A DNA stretch of 64,000 bases. It comes from Isoetes taiwanensis (Eukaryota > Streptophyta > Lycopodiopsida > Isoetales > Isoetaceae). The stretch covers positions 13,658,283-13,722,282 of the forward strand of contig JAJEKV010000032.1 in NCBI GenBank assembly GCA_021234155.1, in the 5' to 3' direction. This document shows, piece after piece, positions 11,347 to 23,445 of this stretch (its first letter is position 1; each line of letters begins with the position of its first letter). The translations under genes were made by a program, and so were the position numbers. The notes under the pieces are model-generated. The model saw only the letters and a list, made by a program, of their open reading frames with translations, was not told where the DNA came from and made no database searches.

Positions 11347-11945
11347 TTTTTTTTTTTTTCCCCTTCCTACATGCATATAGACAATAAATCCGTATGTATA
11401 ATGACCATTCGGCAAGAAAAAAACAAGGCGGCTGTGCAGGGAGGGTTGCCCTCTGTAGGCCGAGGGTGAAGTGGCTTAAATCATACTTCAAAGTCATGTT
11501 TTTACACCAGAAAGCTTTGAAATAGCTTATACCTGAGTCGAGGAATCAGAGAGGCTGCAGGCTGCTGAATCCCCTGAAAGATCCACAACCGCCGCCGCTT
11601 CCAAATCAACCACACCAACCAAGCCACGCAAAGATGCAAGGCTTGCTGCCGCAAGAGCGGCCAAGCACCAGGATACACATGAAGCAGCAACTGCTGGCTA
11701 GTCAATCTCACCTGAAACAGAGCCCTGACCCAATCCCAGGCAGCCTGCAAGTGAGGGCATAAAACCAGACAATGCTCCACAGTCTCACGATGAAGGCCAC
11801 AACAAAGGCAGAGAGGGCTCACACCCGGCCTAAACTGACTCACAAGTGCATTCACCCTGATACAGCGGTGCACCACCTGCCACAGAAGCACCCTAAAGTG
11901 GGGGAAGTGAGCTCCATGTCCACGTTCAAACCGAGCGCCATCGAT
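11347..11945 (-). pseudogene. LINE 3' fragment with zf-RVT domain
   Basis: The minus-strand frame at 11502-11891 reads LLWQVVHRCIRVNALVSQF, then CLCCG..RETVEHCLVLCPHLQAAWDWV and WLVWLIWKRRRLWIFQG. This is the zinc-binding region at the C-terminus of plant LINE reverse transcriptases. A poly(T) run at about 11346-11362 would be the poly(A) tail on this strand. The 5' part (endonuclease, RT) is missing. Confidence 0.75.
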
Positions 11946-11949
11946 TGGA

Positions 11950-14600
11950 TATTACGTATTTTCTTTTGTGAAAACAATGTCAACTTAAAAAACTACAAGT
12001 GGAGAAAACAAAACAACGCACATTGAAAAGGAAAAAAAAACTAACCTTTTTTGTTTTTCACGTGTAATAATATTCAAACCTACATGTGTTTTTTGGAAGA
12101 CAAACAATGCGTGGCTCCTCCAAAAAACAACAATCAAGAAAAAACCACACATTGACAAAAGTTCGCTAAAAAGTATCACATTTTTGGCACATTTTTTACA
12201 CAAATGATGCTGCATAGACATACACATTAGGCTGCAATAGAGTATGAACAATTCAAGAGTTTGATTGAGAAATTTAACGAGGTCATTGTAATGCATATGA
12301 GCTTAATGGCATGATCAAGAGTAATGTAGTTGCAATGAGCTGCAATAAACATCCACATCAAATAACCTGATGAAAAGGAAGAACGTCCACATCAAATAAC
12401 CTGAAAAGAAATGCTCAATTTGATAATACTATTATTACTTGGATGCCTCCAGAGACTCTTTATTATCCGTGAAGCTATTGGACTTGCTCTTTGCCATGCA
12501 ATCTATCAACATCTGTACTGTACTATTCGTCTATCTAAAGGTGCATATCCACCATTCCACCACCATCCTGCAGAATTACATTATATTTCATAAAAGAGAC
12601 TTTCTTTGTCAAGACAAATTACTACTATCATGACAAATTACTATTGTTTGCCTACAATAATATGTGACATTCATTTAATTGTGAAAGCTTGCAACAATAT
12701 AGTGTGTCATTCATTTATATGTGAAAGCTTACATCTATGCTTCACATATAAGAGGAAACAAACTGTAAGGACTCGTAGCTTCTGAGATTCAAACAAAGTA
12801 TGATGCTTAATATAAACTCAAGAAATTGCAGCAGACTTAGTGACTTAGTTATACTTGATCAAATGGATCTATGATCTAAAAATTTCATACCTTCAGGTTC
12901 AAATGGAATCTTGCACCACAAAAAATAGTCATCGTGCTGGCCCTTTTGCAGTACATGTCTACTAGGGCATTTTCTATGGCAAATCTACTTCGCTATGAAT
13001 GTACAACAACCAATCCATCCTAAGTAAGGAGTATTTCCATAAGCCATAAATGTACTACTGCAAAGGCTACAGAAAAGCTCTTTTGACTTATAAAGGAGAT
13101 ATGCTAATTTTTTGCAAGTAATCCAAAAGCGATGCTTCAGGTGGTAACTACAGTTGTCAGTTTTTCCAAAGTGGACCAAGCAGTTTAACTATTGATGTGG
13201 TTAAGGGAATTGCATGTATGGTCAAGCTTGTTGCTTGAGTAATAGTGCGTGAAGTACACAATGCCGTTACTGATTGTATTCATTACTAGTTCCTCATCAT
13301 GTGGAAAAAAAAAAACTATTTGATGAAGTTACATCACCTTAAAATTGCCTCCACAATTAGTAGCATTCTCATGAACCTGCTAGACAGTCCTGCAGAATTC
13401 TAAAAGCAAGCTAATTGTAAAAACTTCAATGCGATAATAAACGATTACAACAAAAAGGTGAAAAGATCCTCACTTCTTGATGTATCACCAACATCTAGTT
13501 TTTGTCCTTAGCTTAAACTGATGTGAGCTAAAAGTACAGTACTACACATTACGGAATAATTTTGATGCAGATAGCCAGAAAGTGTTCATCATTTCTTAGA
13601 CGTATTGCACACCACTCTCAGCCAAGCAAGCACATCAATCTATTCATTCATAAAAGTCGAAGTCCTTATAAAAATCTAGCATTTTTGTTTTCATTTTGAA
13701 TACAGATGTGAAATCATGGCACAACAAAAATAGCAAAGTTAATGATGGACCCATGAGCAGCTAAAGGGAACTCATCTTGTGAAGCTTCGCATTGGATGTA
13801 ATAAATGCAGTTAAGAGCTGGTCTTTAATCATTTTCACATTCTATGTTTGTTCAAAAGAGACAAAAGGGCAAATAAGATGATCATCATTGGATGCAGATC
13901 ATTACGAAGCAATAGGAATTCAGAATAAGGATTATGTTCAAATATCAAAAATGCAAAATTTGTGATTATGTCGACCAGACTTCGCTGCTATATAACCACT
14001 GCATATGACACACGGTTCATGTGCATCATCTTGCGCAACACCATTAAGGCCATGGACATAAAGGATTATTGTCGGCAAATGTATAGGCGCAGCCAGTGCA
14101 AGTTTCTATAAATTATTCCACTTGACTTCCTATGTTGATAAGTTGGAAAACTTGCATGAAGGCGATTCTTGAAATGAAGGGCAATTTAGAAATAATCAAA
14201 ATAATAGATTCAAAATATTTTGATTCCTCTAATTATACTAAAAAGATTATATAATTAAAAAATAGTTTGCAAATGGAAATTGCCATAGAATGCCTAGAAG
14301 AATAAAAGATATTTTAAGCTTTACTCTAGAAACACGGAAGTGTCGTATTACCTGGTCATTTACCACGTGGTGAACTTGTCAAGAGGAACTTGTGCATGAA
14401 CATTTTCGTAGCACCATGATGCTTGCAAAACCAACAAAAGCTCCTCAAGCAGAGCCTCGAGTAAGCTTTGAATTTATACAGTTAAAGCAAGTAATCTGGT
14501 GCAAACTTTTTGGAAGGTATACCCCTGGCCTCCTACTGTCACAGTGAAAACACAGGATTAGAGAACATATTAAAAAAAAGGACTCCTATATCAGCATAAC
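11950..14600. other. no gene recognised
   Basis: AT-rich sequence. The only structure seen is a direct duplication of a CGTCCACATCAAATAACCTGA block at about 12348-12403. Reading frames are short and without recognisable similarity. Confidence 0.5.
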
Positions 14601-14621
14601 CATCAAGTTACCTAGGAAGCT

Positions 14622-15358
14622 GCCTGAAAGACCAGAAACTTTTTGTTGAGGTGCGCATCCAACTCCAAAATGGCAGCAACATTACCACATCTGGATTGCA
14701 ACAGCAAAGACCACCATAAACTTTGAATTAACAATTAAATTAAGGGCAATGACGCAAATGGCTCTGGAATAATAAGCACCTTCCTTGAAGTTTGTAGCAT
14801 GGGCTGGGATCTTAAGCATACGCTAACATGGTTGAGCTAGATTCAACATGTCAGAATTTGGAAAAAATAGCTCTGCTTCGTACCTTGTTTCTACAAATTC
14901 ATTTTATTTGTAGTATCTGTATCTGTGTTTTTGCAGACGCCATCGCAAAATGTTTCAAGGAGTTCTGGAGCTCCACATGCATAGGCTATGGCACGCACCA
15001 TCAAGAAGCTTGCAGTGAAAACATGTTGCATCAGCAAGATCTGGGACGTCAGAATTAAAAGGTACAGAGAGTAAAGCGAACTGCAAAATTTATGGCTTTT
15101 CCAGCCTGTAAGCTGCTGGATTCACAATTGTATATTGCATTCCAGAACACCAAATGGCCACCCTAACGAAGACACAAAGGGATAATGAATTCTAGCAGGT
15201 AGCATACATAAGTGTGAAGGAAATACGATCCATCAAAGCCATATGATATGTAAATCAATAGAAGAATCTGATAACAATGAGCAATATTCTCATTGTGAAA
15301 GATATTGTTACCTTGGACTTAAAACTAGATGTAAAAATCACCACATCTGATGTAGGGT
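14622..15358. repeat. tandem unit A of a ~740-bp exon-bearing repeat
   Basis: First of three tandem units. Each unit contains GTTGAGGTG..CATCCA, AAATGGCAGCAACATTA, GGGCAATGACGCAAATGGC, and on the minus strand an exon-like stretch after a ttccag- or ttgcag-type acceptor. In unit A that stretch (about 14935-15050) is damaged. The coding strand is probably minus. The parent gene is not recognised. Confidence 0.75.
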
Positions 15359-15791
15359 CTGAAAGATAGTAAACTTTTTGTTGAGGTGCTCATCCAACTC
15401 TAAAATGGCAGCAACATTACCACATCCGGATTGCAATAGCAAAGACCACCATAAACTTTGAATAAACAATTAAATTAAGGGCAATGACGCAAATGGCTCC
15501 TAAATAATAAGCACCTTCCTTGAAGTTTGTAGCATGGGCTGGGATCTTAAGCATATGCTAATGTGCTTGAGCTAGATTCAACATGTCCGAATTCGGAAAA
15601 ATAGCTCTGCTTCGTACCTTGTTTAAACAAATTCATTTTATTTGTAGTATTTGTATCTGTATTTTTGCAGATGCCATCCCGTTGCAAAATAAAGAATCTA
15701 CTACCTCTTTCAAGGGGTCCTGGAGCTCCACATGCACAGGCTAGATGGCGCGCACCATCAGGAAGCTTGCAGTGAAAACATGTTGCATCAG
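15359..15791. repeat. tandem unit B, left half of the split middle copy
   Basis: It matches unit A up to AAAACATGTTGCATCAG (15775-15791) and then stops abruptly. The rest of the unit resumes at 31383 with the same 17 bases. The minus-strand exon-like frame has TCFHCKLPDGARHL and CGAPGPLERGSRFFILQRDGICKN. Confidence 0.8.
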
Positions 15792-15849
15792 GTGACCAAT
15801 TACAAAAGGAAGGAAGGAAGGTTCTTTTATCGTCCGCGGAGGCCAATCG

Positions 15850-18610
15850 GCCTATGGGACTCAAATTACACGGGTGCAGCAAGCCCGTTGCTACCCGGAT
15901 TAAAAAAACCCCCCTTAGGAGGGAAAAACTGTCGCAGCAACAAGCCTGCTGGTAGCTGTACAAATATACATACACACATGAATTCCCGGCACCTCGGTAG
16001 GGCCCGGGCAGGAGGTGAGTCCGTGAGATCAAAACCTCACGGAGGTAGGAGCCAAAGGGATCAAAAAATGACGGCGTCTTGAGTAGCTCGTGCGGTAGGG
16101 GGCGCACTGTGTCGCACCAAGAGAATGTAGCGAGCCGAATCGACTATAGACTATACCACGGATACCGAAGGCATGGCTTTCATCCTCAACAACCCCCAAA
16201 TGGCAACACCGACAAAGCCTCGTCCCGGCGGTGGCTCTCCAACCCACCGACCCGTCTCAAGCCGAAGATGGCGGGCCTGTTTTGAATGGGACGCGATGAT
16301 CCTCCACTTCTTCATGGGCAACTGAGAACGCAGGTAGAGCTCTCGAACCAGGGTGGGTTTTATGTGCTATTTGTAGTGTTCCACCTTTTTGTTCTAGAGC
16401 ATGGCGGTCCAGAGCTCCCCAAGAAACAAGAGTCCAAGTACCCCTCGGCCTATCGGCCGGCGCTGCGTGTGCACTGGACGCACCTATATCGTCTACATTC
16501 AGTAGCGCTAAGCCTTGGGCTCTCTTGTCCTTCCAACAAGCCACGAGTCATTGCGGGCTCATCGCCCGGCGTAAGCCAAAATGCGGGGAAAAAGTGTAAG
16601 CCCATCTTGGCCACCTTCACGGGAAATAAACAATGTGTCTATCGAGGGGCCGCATCTTTGCGGGGCATGAATCTGTCTCCCGCAGTAAGATCCGATATGG
16701 GCGAGGGGCTTGACCCCAAGTGCCCGCATCAAAATGCCTTACGGACCTGCTCTAAGTCGTTCCAAGTCGCCAAAGACACCACCGGGCCCCATACCTCGGC
16801 GCCATCTGGAAGAAGCTGGCTCCACCGGTGCGGAACAAATGTGGGCAGGTGGCCCCGATCATCTGGCTTCGCCCCTGTGACTATTGTTTTGCATTGCATA
16901 ACGCGCCTTCCAACTTCTGCGGTCACCCGGGCGAATGGATACATCCCAATACATTGAGGGACGGAAATTCCATGGTACTTGTAGTCGGGTGTAACCTCTA
17001 CCATCGCCCCCGACAAGTGAGTGCCGGAGGTCTTTGGATGGCGTGAGGAGGATATGGGGACCACCTTAGTCTTGGCCGAGGTTGAAAGCATGTCCGTCGC
17101 TGGCGAGAATGTGTCCGAGGGCATCTAGCCCACTTTATTGGCTCCGAAACCAAGTTCAGCGAACCAAGTGGGTTCTTGGCGAACAGGAAAATTGCGCTGG
17201 CCGAACCCACTTGGTTCGCCTGGGCCGACCGGGGGAGCCTGGCATGGGCGCAAGGTTTGCTGCGGGTTTTTCTGCACGTTCGCTCTGGGCTTAACCCGAA
17301 CCCGGGGTTAGGTGGCTTGGCAAAAGTGGCAAGCTCTGGCACGGCTCACATGAATCCCTGGCTGGGAGTGCACGGCTGCTGTGCCTACTCCAGATTCGGC
17401 CTGGCTAACCCGTAGGGTGGCTGCACCACGACGCCTCCACCACGCCCTTCCAATGTCAGCAGAGGTAACTCCTGGGTTAGGTTCTGGGCTTAACCCTAAG
17501 CAGCGAATGCCAAGTAAGCCGGGCCGGCCATAGCCAATGCCCACTTCGCTTGGTTTGTAGTCTCCGCTTAAGGCACTGTGTCACATTTGGGCTTAACCCA
17601 GCTTGATGGCCAACTTCCTTTTCGAGGTCCATTTCAAGCACCTAGGGCATCTAGGTGTGCCTCGCATGCCCTCCGGTGTGGCGGGCCAAGAGGTCCACAT
17701 CATCCCATAGATGTGGGATGACGGATGACGGTGCAAGAGGCAGATACCATCCCTCCATTGGCACCAAGCCCGGGCTTCCAACCTGGTCAATGTAAAGTCC
17801 AAAGAGTGTGGGTGAGAGAGGACAACCTTGCCTAACTCCAATGCTCTTGGCAAATGGCTGTCCTTCAGGTTGCATGCGGCACGTGCAACTCTCGTGATGC
17901 GATCAGTACTGCTGCGTTCTGCGCAGATCCATTGGGAGCCCGGATGGTGCAATCTAAGCCCACAACTTTTTTCCGAATGCTTGTGGTCGAAAGCTTTTGC
18001 AAAGTCCACAAAACAAGAAGACAGTCCTCCCGGCGGTTCTATTGTCCTCGACCCGGGGCCCCGAGTGTGAAGATGTGATCAATGGTGAATGTTGGGGTCG
18101 GAAGCCCGCTGGGTAAGTGCCCCGACTTCACGCCTCTGCCCATCTGGTTACCTGCTATTCGAGAATGCCAGCAAGACGCTTTTGGCAAAACACCGAGGTG
18201 ACCATGATGGTTGATGAATTGGCGGGGCGGTGTGGGTCCCCCGCCTTGTAGATCAGAACAACCCTGCTTGTGGTCCATGACCGGGGAAAACCCTCTTGCA
18301 GCGCCCTGTTGAATAGTGCAGCAAGGACGGGCACCATGGGTTGTCCTGCCCACTTGAGCAACTCCGCTTGCAGGCCGTCCAAGTCTGCTGCCTTCCCATT
18401 AGCCAGGTGCTGCAGCCCCTCTTCGACATCTTCTTCTGTGATCACTAGCGGTGGGCCATGTTGCGGGGGCACCTCTGTCCGTGTTCCCGGGGGATCATAA
18501 AGCTGTTGCAGATACTGCTCCCATTGCACCGCCGTGATGTTCCCCATAGGCTGTGCTGGCCTGCAGAGTACCATGCGCCAGAAAGTTCTCGGGTGGTGTA
18601 ACAGTCCTGG
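15850..18610 (-). pseudogene. GC-rich non-LTR retrotransposon RT, decayed
   Basis: Minus-strand blocks in order: TEEDVEEGLQHLANGKAADLDGLQAELLKW, LAALFNRALQEGFPRSWTTSRVVLIYKAGDPHRPA (18160-18450), FTIDHIFTL (about 18080), FVDFAKAFD (about 18000), SIGVRQGCPLSPTLFGLYID (about 17800), DDVDLLARHT at the YADD site (about 17690), SAKTKVV and TPDYKYHGISV (16950-17080), and GAEVWGP..TWNDLEQVRKAF (about 16730-16800). Frameshifts separate these. There is no endonuclease, so it is 5'-truncated. GC content is far above the flanks, and many chance open frames result. The clade (RTE/CR1-like) was not determined. Confidence 0.8.
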
Positions 18611-18619
18611 CCACTTGAT

Positions 18620-21170
18620 GGGTTAATGTACATATATACATATTCATGGCATGTATGCAGCATGAGACCAGGGTTTTGTCTCTTTGGAGAAAGTATTGTT
18701 GCAGAGCATGAAGGCAGGGAGCAATTCTGGGCAGTTTTAGAACCCGATTTTTGAAGCATCATATCTCGGTGACCTGAGATCCTTTTCAGGTGATTTTTCT
18801 TTTTGCTGGAAAGATCTTTAAGTTAGCTTTCCGGAATAGGTCTGATCAGGCCAAACTCATCCGTATGAGAAAGTTATGACAGAAATTGTGATGCTGGGTC
18901 AGAATTGACTGCACTATGTATGTTCTTCTGCAGTTTGATTCTTGGAGTTGGAAGACGATCTTTGGAGGCGCAATCAATTGCAAGGGGTCCAGAGATCTAT
19001 CCGCGAAGAAATTCTAAGGTGGGGTTTTGCTGAGTTAATTTGAGGTTTGATATGGACTGCCATGGTTAGATTTATGATGATTTGTTAAGAGGGTTATGGC
19101 TATGTATTTCCAAGGAACTATGGCATGTAAAAACTCCAGAGGTAAGAAATCATAGTTGCTTCTATGCCTAAATTTGTTCATGCTTTTGATAAGATATTTG
19201 GGTGCTTATGTGTTGATGTGAACATAGAAATTCAGAGAGAAAAGCTGAATTGATGCATGTGGATTCTTTTTAAGCATTTGGGCATAGCTAGGAATGGTCG
19301 ATTTGCATTGGACTTCTTCAAAAGATAGAGATTGATGCTGCCTCAGAGGGGTATAGAGGCCTTTTTGCCGAGATTTGCAAGCCTAAGCTAGTCTAGTTGA
19401 AGAGAAGCTGAGAGGGATATGATGTATTTGTATATAAAAGGACCGGATTCAATGGTAAAGGGGCATTTTGGCTGAATCAAGGATATCATGGAAGGATTTT
19501 TGGAGCTATCTGGATGGGTTTGGATTCACGTGAAAACATGCCAAAACAGCTTGGGAAGTGTGGATTTGGGCATGGAAAGTCCCGATTCGGGATGCGCAAC
19601 TCCGATATAGTAAGATCGGGCTGGAATACAGAGGTGTTGTGGCTATTTTTGTTTTCTAACTTGTTGTTTTTTCTTTCTTGTCTCATTTGTGATATATGCA
19701 TGTTGTTAACAAATTGGTAATTGGTAATGATATAATAATAGGTAAAGATAGAAGCCAAAGGGGAACAATGGAAGTGTAAGGGCTATGGTATGAATATAGA
19801 TTAGCCAGTAGAGCAGTTGCAGGAGATCTAGGAGATCTGAGTGGTAATGTAAATTAAATAATTCTAAGAACATGAGACATGGATATTTTGGCTCGCAGAG
19901 GTGGAGCCATAGTTCGGAATCATTTGACAGTTGATATAAGCAGTTGTGGTCATGAGTCGATGTGGATTTGTAATCCAGAATGAGTTCCACCTTAGATGCA
20001 CTAATAATCCTTAGCTATAGAAAGAGGGTTTTTAATTGGAATATTAAAAACCTTAACTAATTGGAGATAAATAAATGGTGGAACCTTAGAGATCAAATGA
20101 AGTTGGGCCGAGAGAGCAATATGAGGCATATGTGGGTGTCTAGATGAGGCTATGGCATGGAGCACTGTTATTCTAAGTGTACACTGTAAGTTTCCAAGTT
20201 ATTGCACTATAGTTTGTCAAAGGCATCATAGCTAATAGATTATCCTCAGGGAGAATGGTTTTGAGGTAAGGTTTGCATTGTGTGGATTGTTAGTATCTTT
20301 CCTTGTTGTAGCTACATCAAGGGTAGTTAGGCTTATGGCTTCCTCGACGTGTTGGATTGCGATCATTATCTTCATTAGTAACCTAGCTACTTCAACTTGG
20401 GCAGGTTGTATAGACAACATCAGCAACAGTATAATCTAGGCACATGATAGTAAACATTCTAATGAACTTCACATGTCTTGGTCTTGCATTGTCCACTGTT
20501 GTCTTGGTATTTGATGTCTATTGAAACCTCCGGGGTCGGACTTCTAGGTTCGGTGGCCTAGGTTGCTCCGGCATGCTCATGTTCATCTGTGATTCTTTGT
20601 GGTATTCTTGTGCTCTGTGACACCGGGCGTTAGTTCTCCTGGTCGGGATTGCTACGTCAGTCAACTCTTGTGAACTCCCATTGTAATCCCGGAGCTATAT
20701 TTCTGATGTTTTGTTATTCTGGCTATGTTCTTTGCTTTTGTTGCTCAGAGGTTGGTATTTACTTGGATTATGTTGTCATTGTCTTAGCACTATACCCATG
20801 TAGGATTTCCCGTCTGTGTTTGTGCTTATCCAAGATTTCCAAAGTATTTCCATGCATGCAGTGGCAGCCAGGGATCCCCATTTAGTCACGAGGACTAACC
20901 CCAGTGAGTGTATGTGCAGTGAATGGGCAAGGCGATGGCACCAGCACGATTGTGGCTCATGGATGAGCGAGAAGCTTCTAGGGTTGAGTTGCTAACAGGG
21001 ATGCTGTAACTATTGAGAATATGGATTTCTTTGGATGTTAATATTGTATGATTATATTGAGACCATAAGTACTTGCTCATTGAGTTTTGAGTATGCTATT
21101 TCAACTGTGCAAGAGGAAGATTCAATTCTTCACCATATTCAATTGTTTGTCACACCAACCTAGAATTAGC
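18620..21170. other. no gene recognised
   Basis: Noncoding on inspection, with no terminal repeats or domain-like frames. Just before the next element, CGAGTTG...CAACTCG (about 21188-21211) can form a short hairpin. Confidence 0.4.
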
Positions 21171-21199
21171 GCAGTATTGACAAGATCCCGAGTTGCCTA

Positions 21200-22088
21200 G
21201 AGGGTCAACTCGGCAGGCTCGTCACAGGTGGGCGTCCAGCAGGCCGAACATTTGCTCCATATGACGGATTCAGATGTTTGCCCTAGGTGTCTTAGTCACA
21301 GGGAAGAGGAGGAGCACCTCTTCCGGTCCTGTACATGGTCAGAATGGGTTCTCGAGCTCGCCTCCACTCTGTTTGGATATGATCTTAATTCCCTTGACTC
21401 GTTGGATTTCTTTTTGCCAAATCACCCCAATGATTGGAGGTTGTATATTCTTATGTGGAGAATTTGGAAAGGCAGGAACAACTTCATCTTTAACTGTGAC
21501 ATTACTCACCCGGAAGCTGTCATCAAGCAAATTGAATATGATATTACTGGATTATTGCCGCTGCATAAAGCTTATTATGGTTCTCACAATTCTCTTGTTG
21601 GTATTTCAGGAATTGTTTTTGTGCTGGTGCATAAGCTCAAGTGGAAGAAGATTGATCCGATTGTTAACCAACAATGGATCAAAGTATTCGGACCTCCAGA
21701 CTTGTATAGTCATGAGGAGCCATGTCTATGCAATTGCTGCTGTGACCAGAATCCTGATGCAAGAAGAGGCATGCTCTGCGAAGCTAAGGATAGCAAAGGC
21801 CGCTTCAATATGGCAAGGGCAGAAACATGTCTGTGTGTGTTCTGTACCCTCACAGTCATGGTTAGAGGCAGAGGCAGAAAATCCAGCAACTTTAATCTCA
21901 GATCATACTTCTAGGCAGGCATATGAGTCATATCAGACACTGTTATCCATATCACAACTATGTTTCACGTTATCATCTATCCTTCTTTATCTACTTAATA
22001 GGGTTATACTTCCCTGTAAAAAGTACTTTTTGTTAACTTATAACTTATAATTAATATACAAATACGCTTTCAATAAAAAAAAAAAAAA
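21200..22088 (+). pseudogene. LINE 3' end: zf-RVT, RNase H remnant and poly(A)
   Basis: The frame at 21228 reads CPRCLSHREEEEHLFRSCTWSEWV and LYILMWRIWKGRNNFIFN, the C-terminal zinc-binding part of a LINE RT. Further on a frameshifted stretch has SWLEAEAENPATLISDHTSRQAYESYQ, resembling the RVT_3-type RNase H at the end of plant LINE ORF2. The 3' UTR ends with CAATAAA merging into poly(A) at about 22074-22088. The element is heavily 5'-truncated, and the upstream target duplication was not found. Confidence 0.75.
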
Positions 22089-22089
22089 C

Positions 22090-22885
22090 CTTTATTATCT
22101 GTTCTGTACAACCAGACCAAATAACCACCCTACATACAGCCTTTAGCCAGGAAGTAATAAGGGTCTATTAGCAGCCCAAAACATTATCAGGTACAATAAT
22201 GTTTCAGCCTTGAAATGGTAAACAATAGAGTAGAAAAAACCAATATACTGCTATATTAATTTCAATTTGAGCATATTACACATGTAACACATGCTATATA
22301 TCAACAATTTTTCCATTAAAAGAAGTAAAACAAATTTTAACAAGTAGGGTTCTGCCCTATAAAACTTGCCTGATATATCAGCATTTCTCATTATCAAGAG
22401 TCATTCACATACCAGGGAGCTTTTAAGAAAACATTTGTATGCAGTCATAAATCATACGTCCACAGGAGCACAACCAATTCTAACAATCTTGTTGAATAGT
22501 CTCCATCATAACTTGATATTTACACATAGCATTTTGATGAATACAAAAGCTAGGAGCAAGTAAGCCTGTTACCTGCACCCACAGACAAAGACAAGCATTA
22601 GTATGGTTGACATTGAAAGGGATAGCAGGCATCATAGGCAAACTTGAGGTCATCCCCCATCACCTAGCTTGTATTCAACAGTGAATACAAGATAAGGTAC
22701 CTTTTAGAACACCCACTGGACAAACTGCTCATGTAGTCTTTTATTAATCTAGAGCAGTAAGAAAATACAGTCCAGGAATGCTTCCTAACCAGCTGGTTTA
22801 ATAATTTCAAGATGGCATAACAGCAGTCAGTAATTACCTTTCTATCAGGCTGAGTTATTAGCAAGTTAGCCAATATCCTATGTTC
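22090..22885. other. no gene recognised
   Basis: AT-rich sequence. It is contiguous with 30339 onward once the gypsy element is removed. A minus-strand gene with its first exon at 30.5-31 kb could extend through here, but no exon was recognised. Confidence 0.4.
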
Positions 22886-22890
22886 ATAAT
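22886..22890. repeat. target-site duplication, left
   Basis: ATAAT directly precedes TGTTGGGG of the 5' LTR and is repeated after the 3' LTR at 30334-30338. Confidence 0.9.
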
Positions 22891-23256
22891 TGTTGGGGTG
22901 ATCACCACTCACCACACTCGTCACCACTCACCACATTTGTCACCACTCACCACATTCGTCACCACTCACCACACTTGTCACCACTCACCACATCATATAC
23001 CGTATATAGAGTGAGATACGCTCATGCACGCGTGCAGGATTTTTGCACGTATGCATTATGGAGGTATGATCATTACTGGATTATCTGAGCAGAGAAAGAA
23101 GAACAGAGAGACAGTGTATTGAGGGAGAGTGATTTTGCTTGATCTAGCTATGGAGATGATGATTCTTTGTCTTGTGCATTGCCTTATTCTGATAGATTGA
23201 GCTTGGATTGTTGGGTTTTTCATCCTTCTTGCGAGGTTAGAGTCTAGGCTCTAACA
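22891..23256 (+). repeat. 5' LTR of Ty3/gypsy element
   Basis: 366 bp, TGTTGGGG...TCTAACA. The first ~110 bp are a tandem array of about five 19-bp units of the type CGTCACCACTCACCACATT. A TATA-like CCGTATATAGAG follows near 23000. It matches the 3' LTR except for three substitutions and a 7-bp indel inside the array. Three bases after the LTR, TGGCGACCACGG is a candidate primer-binding site, but I could not assign the tRNA. Confidence 0.95.
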
Positions 23257-23445
23257 ATTTGGCGACCACGGTGCTCGACAGACCATTGATCGGCAAGAAT
23301 TTCCATTGAAAAGGAGTTGTTACCATTGGTATTGGTGTTCGTCGGTAAAGAACGGCACCATTGAGAAAGGAGCAATTTCTTGTGTGAAGGGAATTTTGCC
23401 GTAATTGATTTGTGGAGTAGAATTTGACAAGGGGAGCATAGTTTT

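Noticed and set aside
16029-18362. Many overlapping open frames on both strands (for example the plus-strand 223-codon frame at 16286-16957)
   Set aside because: High GC produces long chance frames. Only the minus-strand RT blocks have family motifs.
22901-23000. CRISPR-like array from regularly spaced CACCACTCACCAC units
   Set aside because: There are no unique spacers. It is a 19-bp tandem repeat within a plant LTR and occurs in both LTRs.
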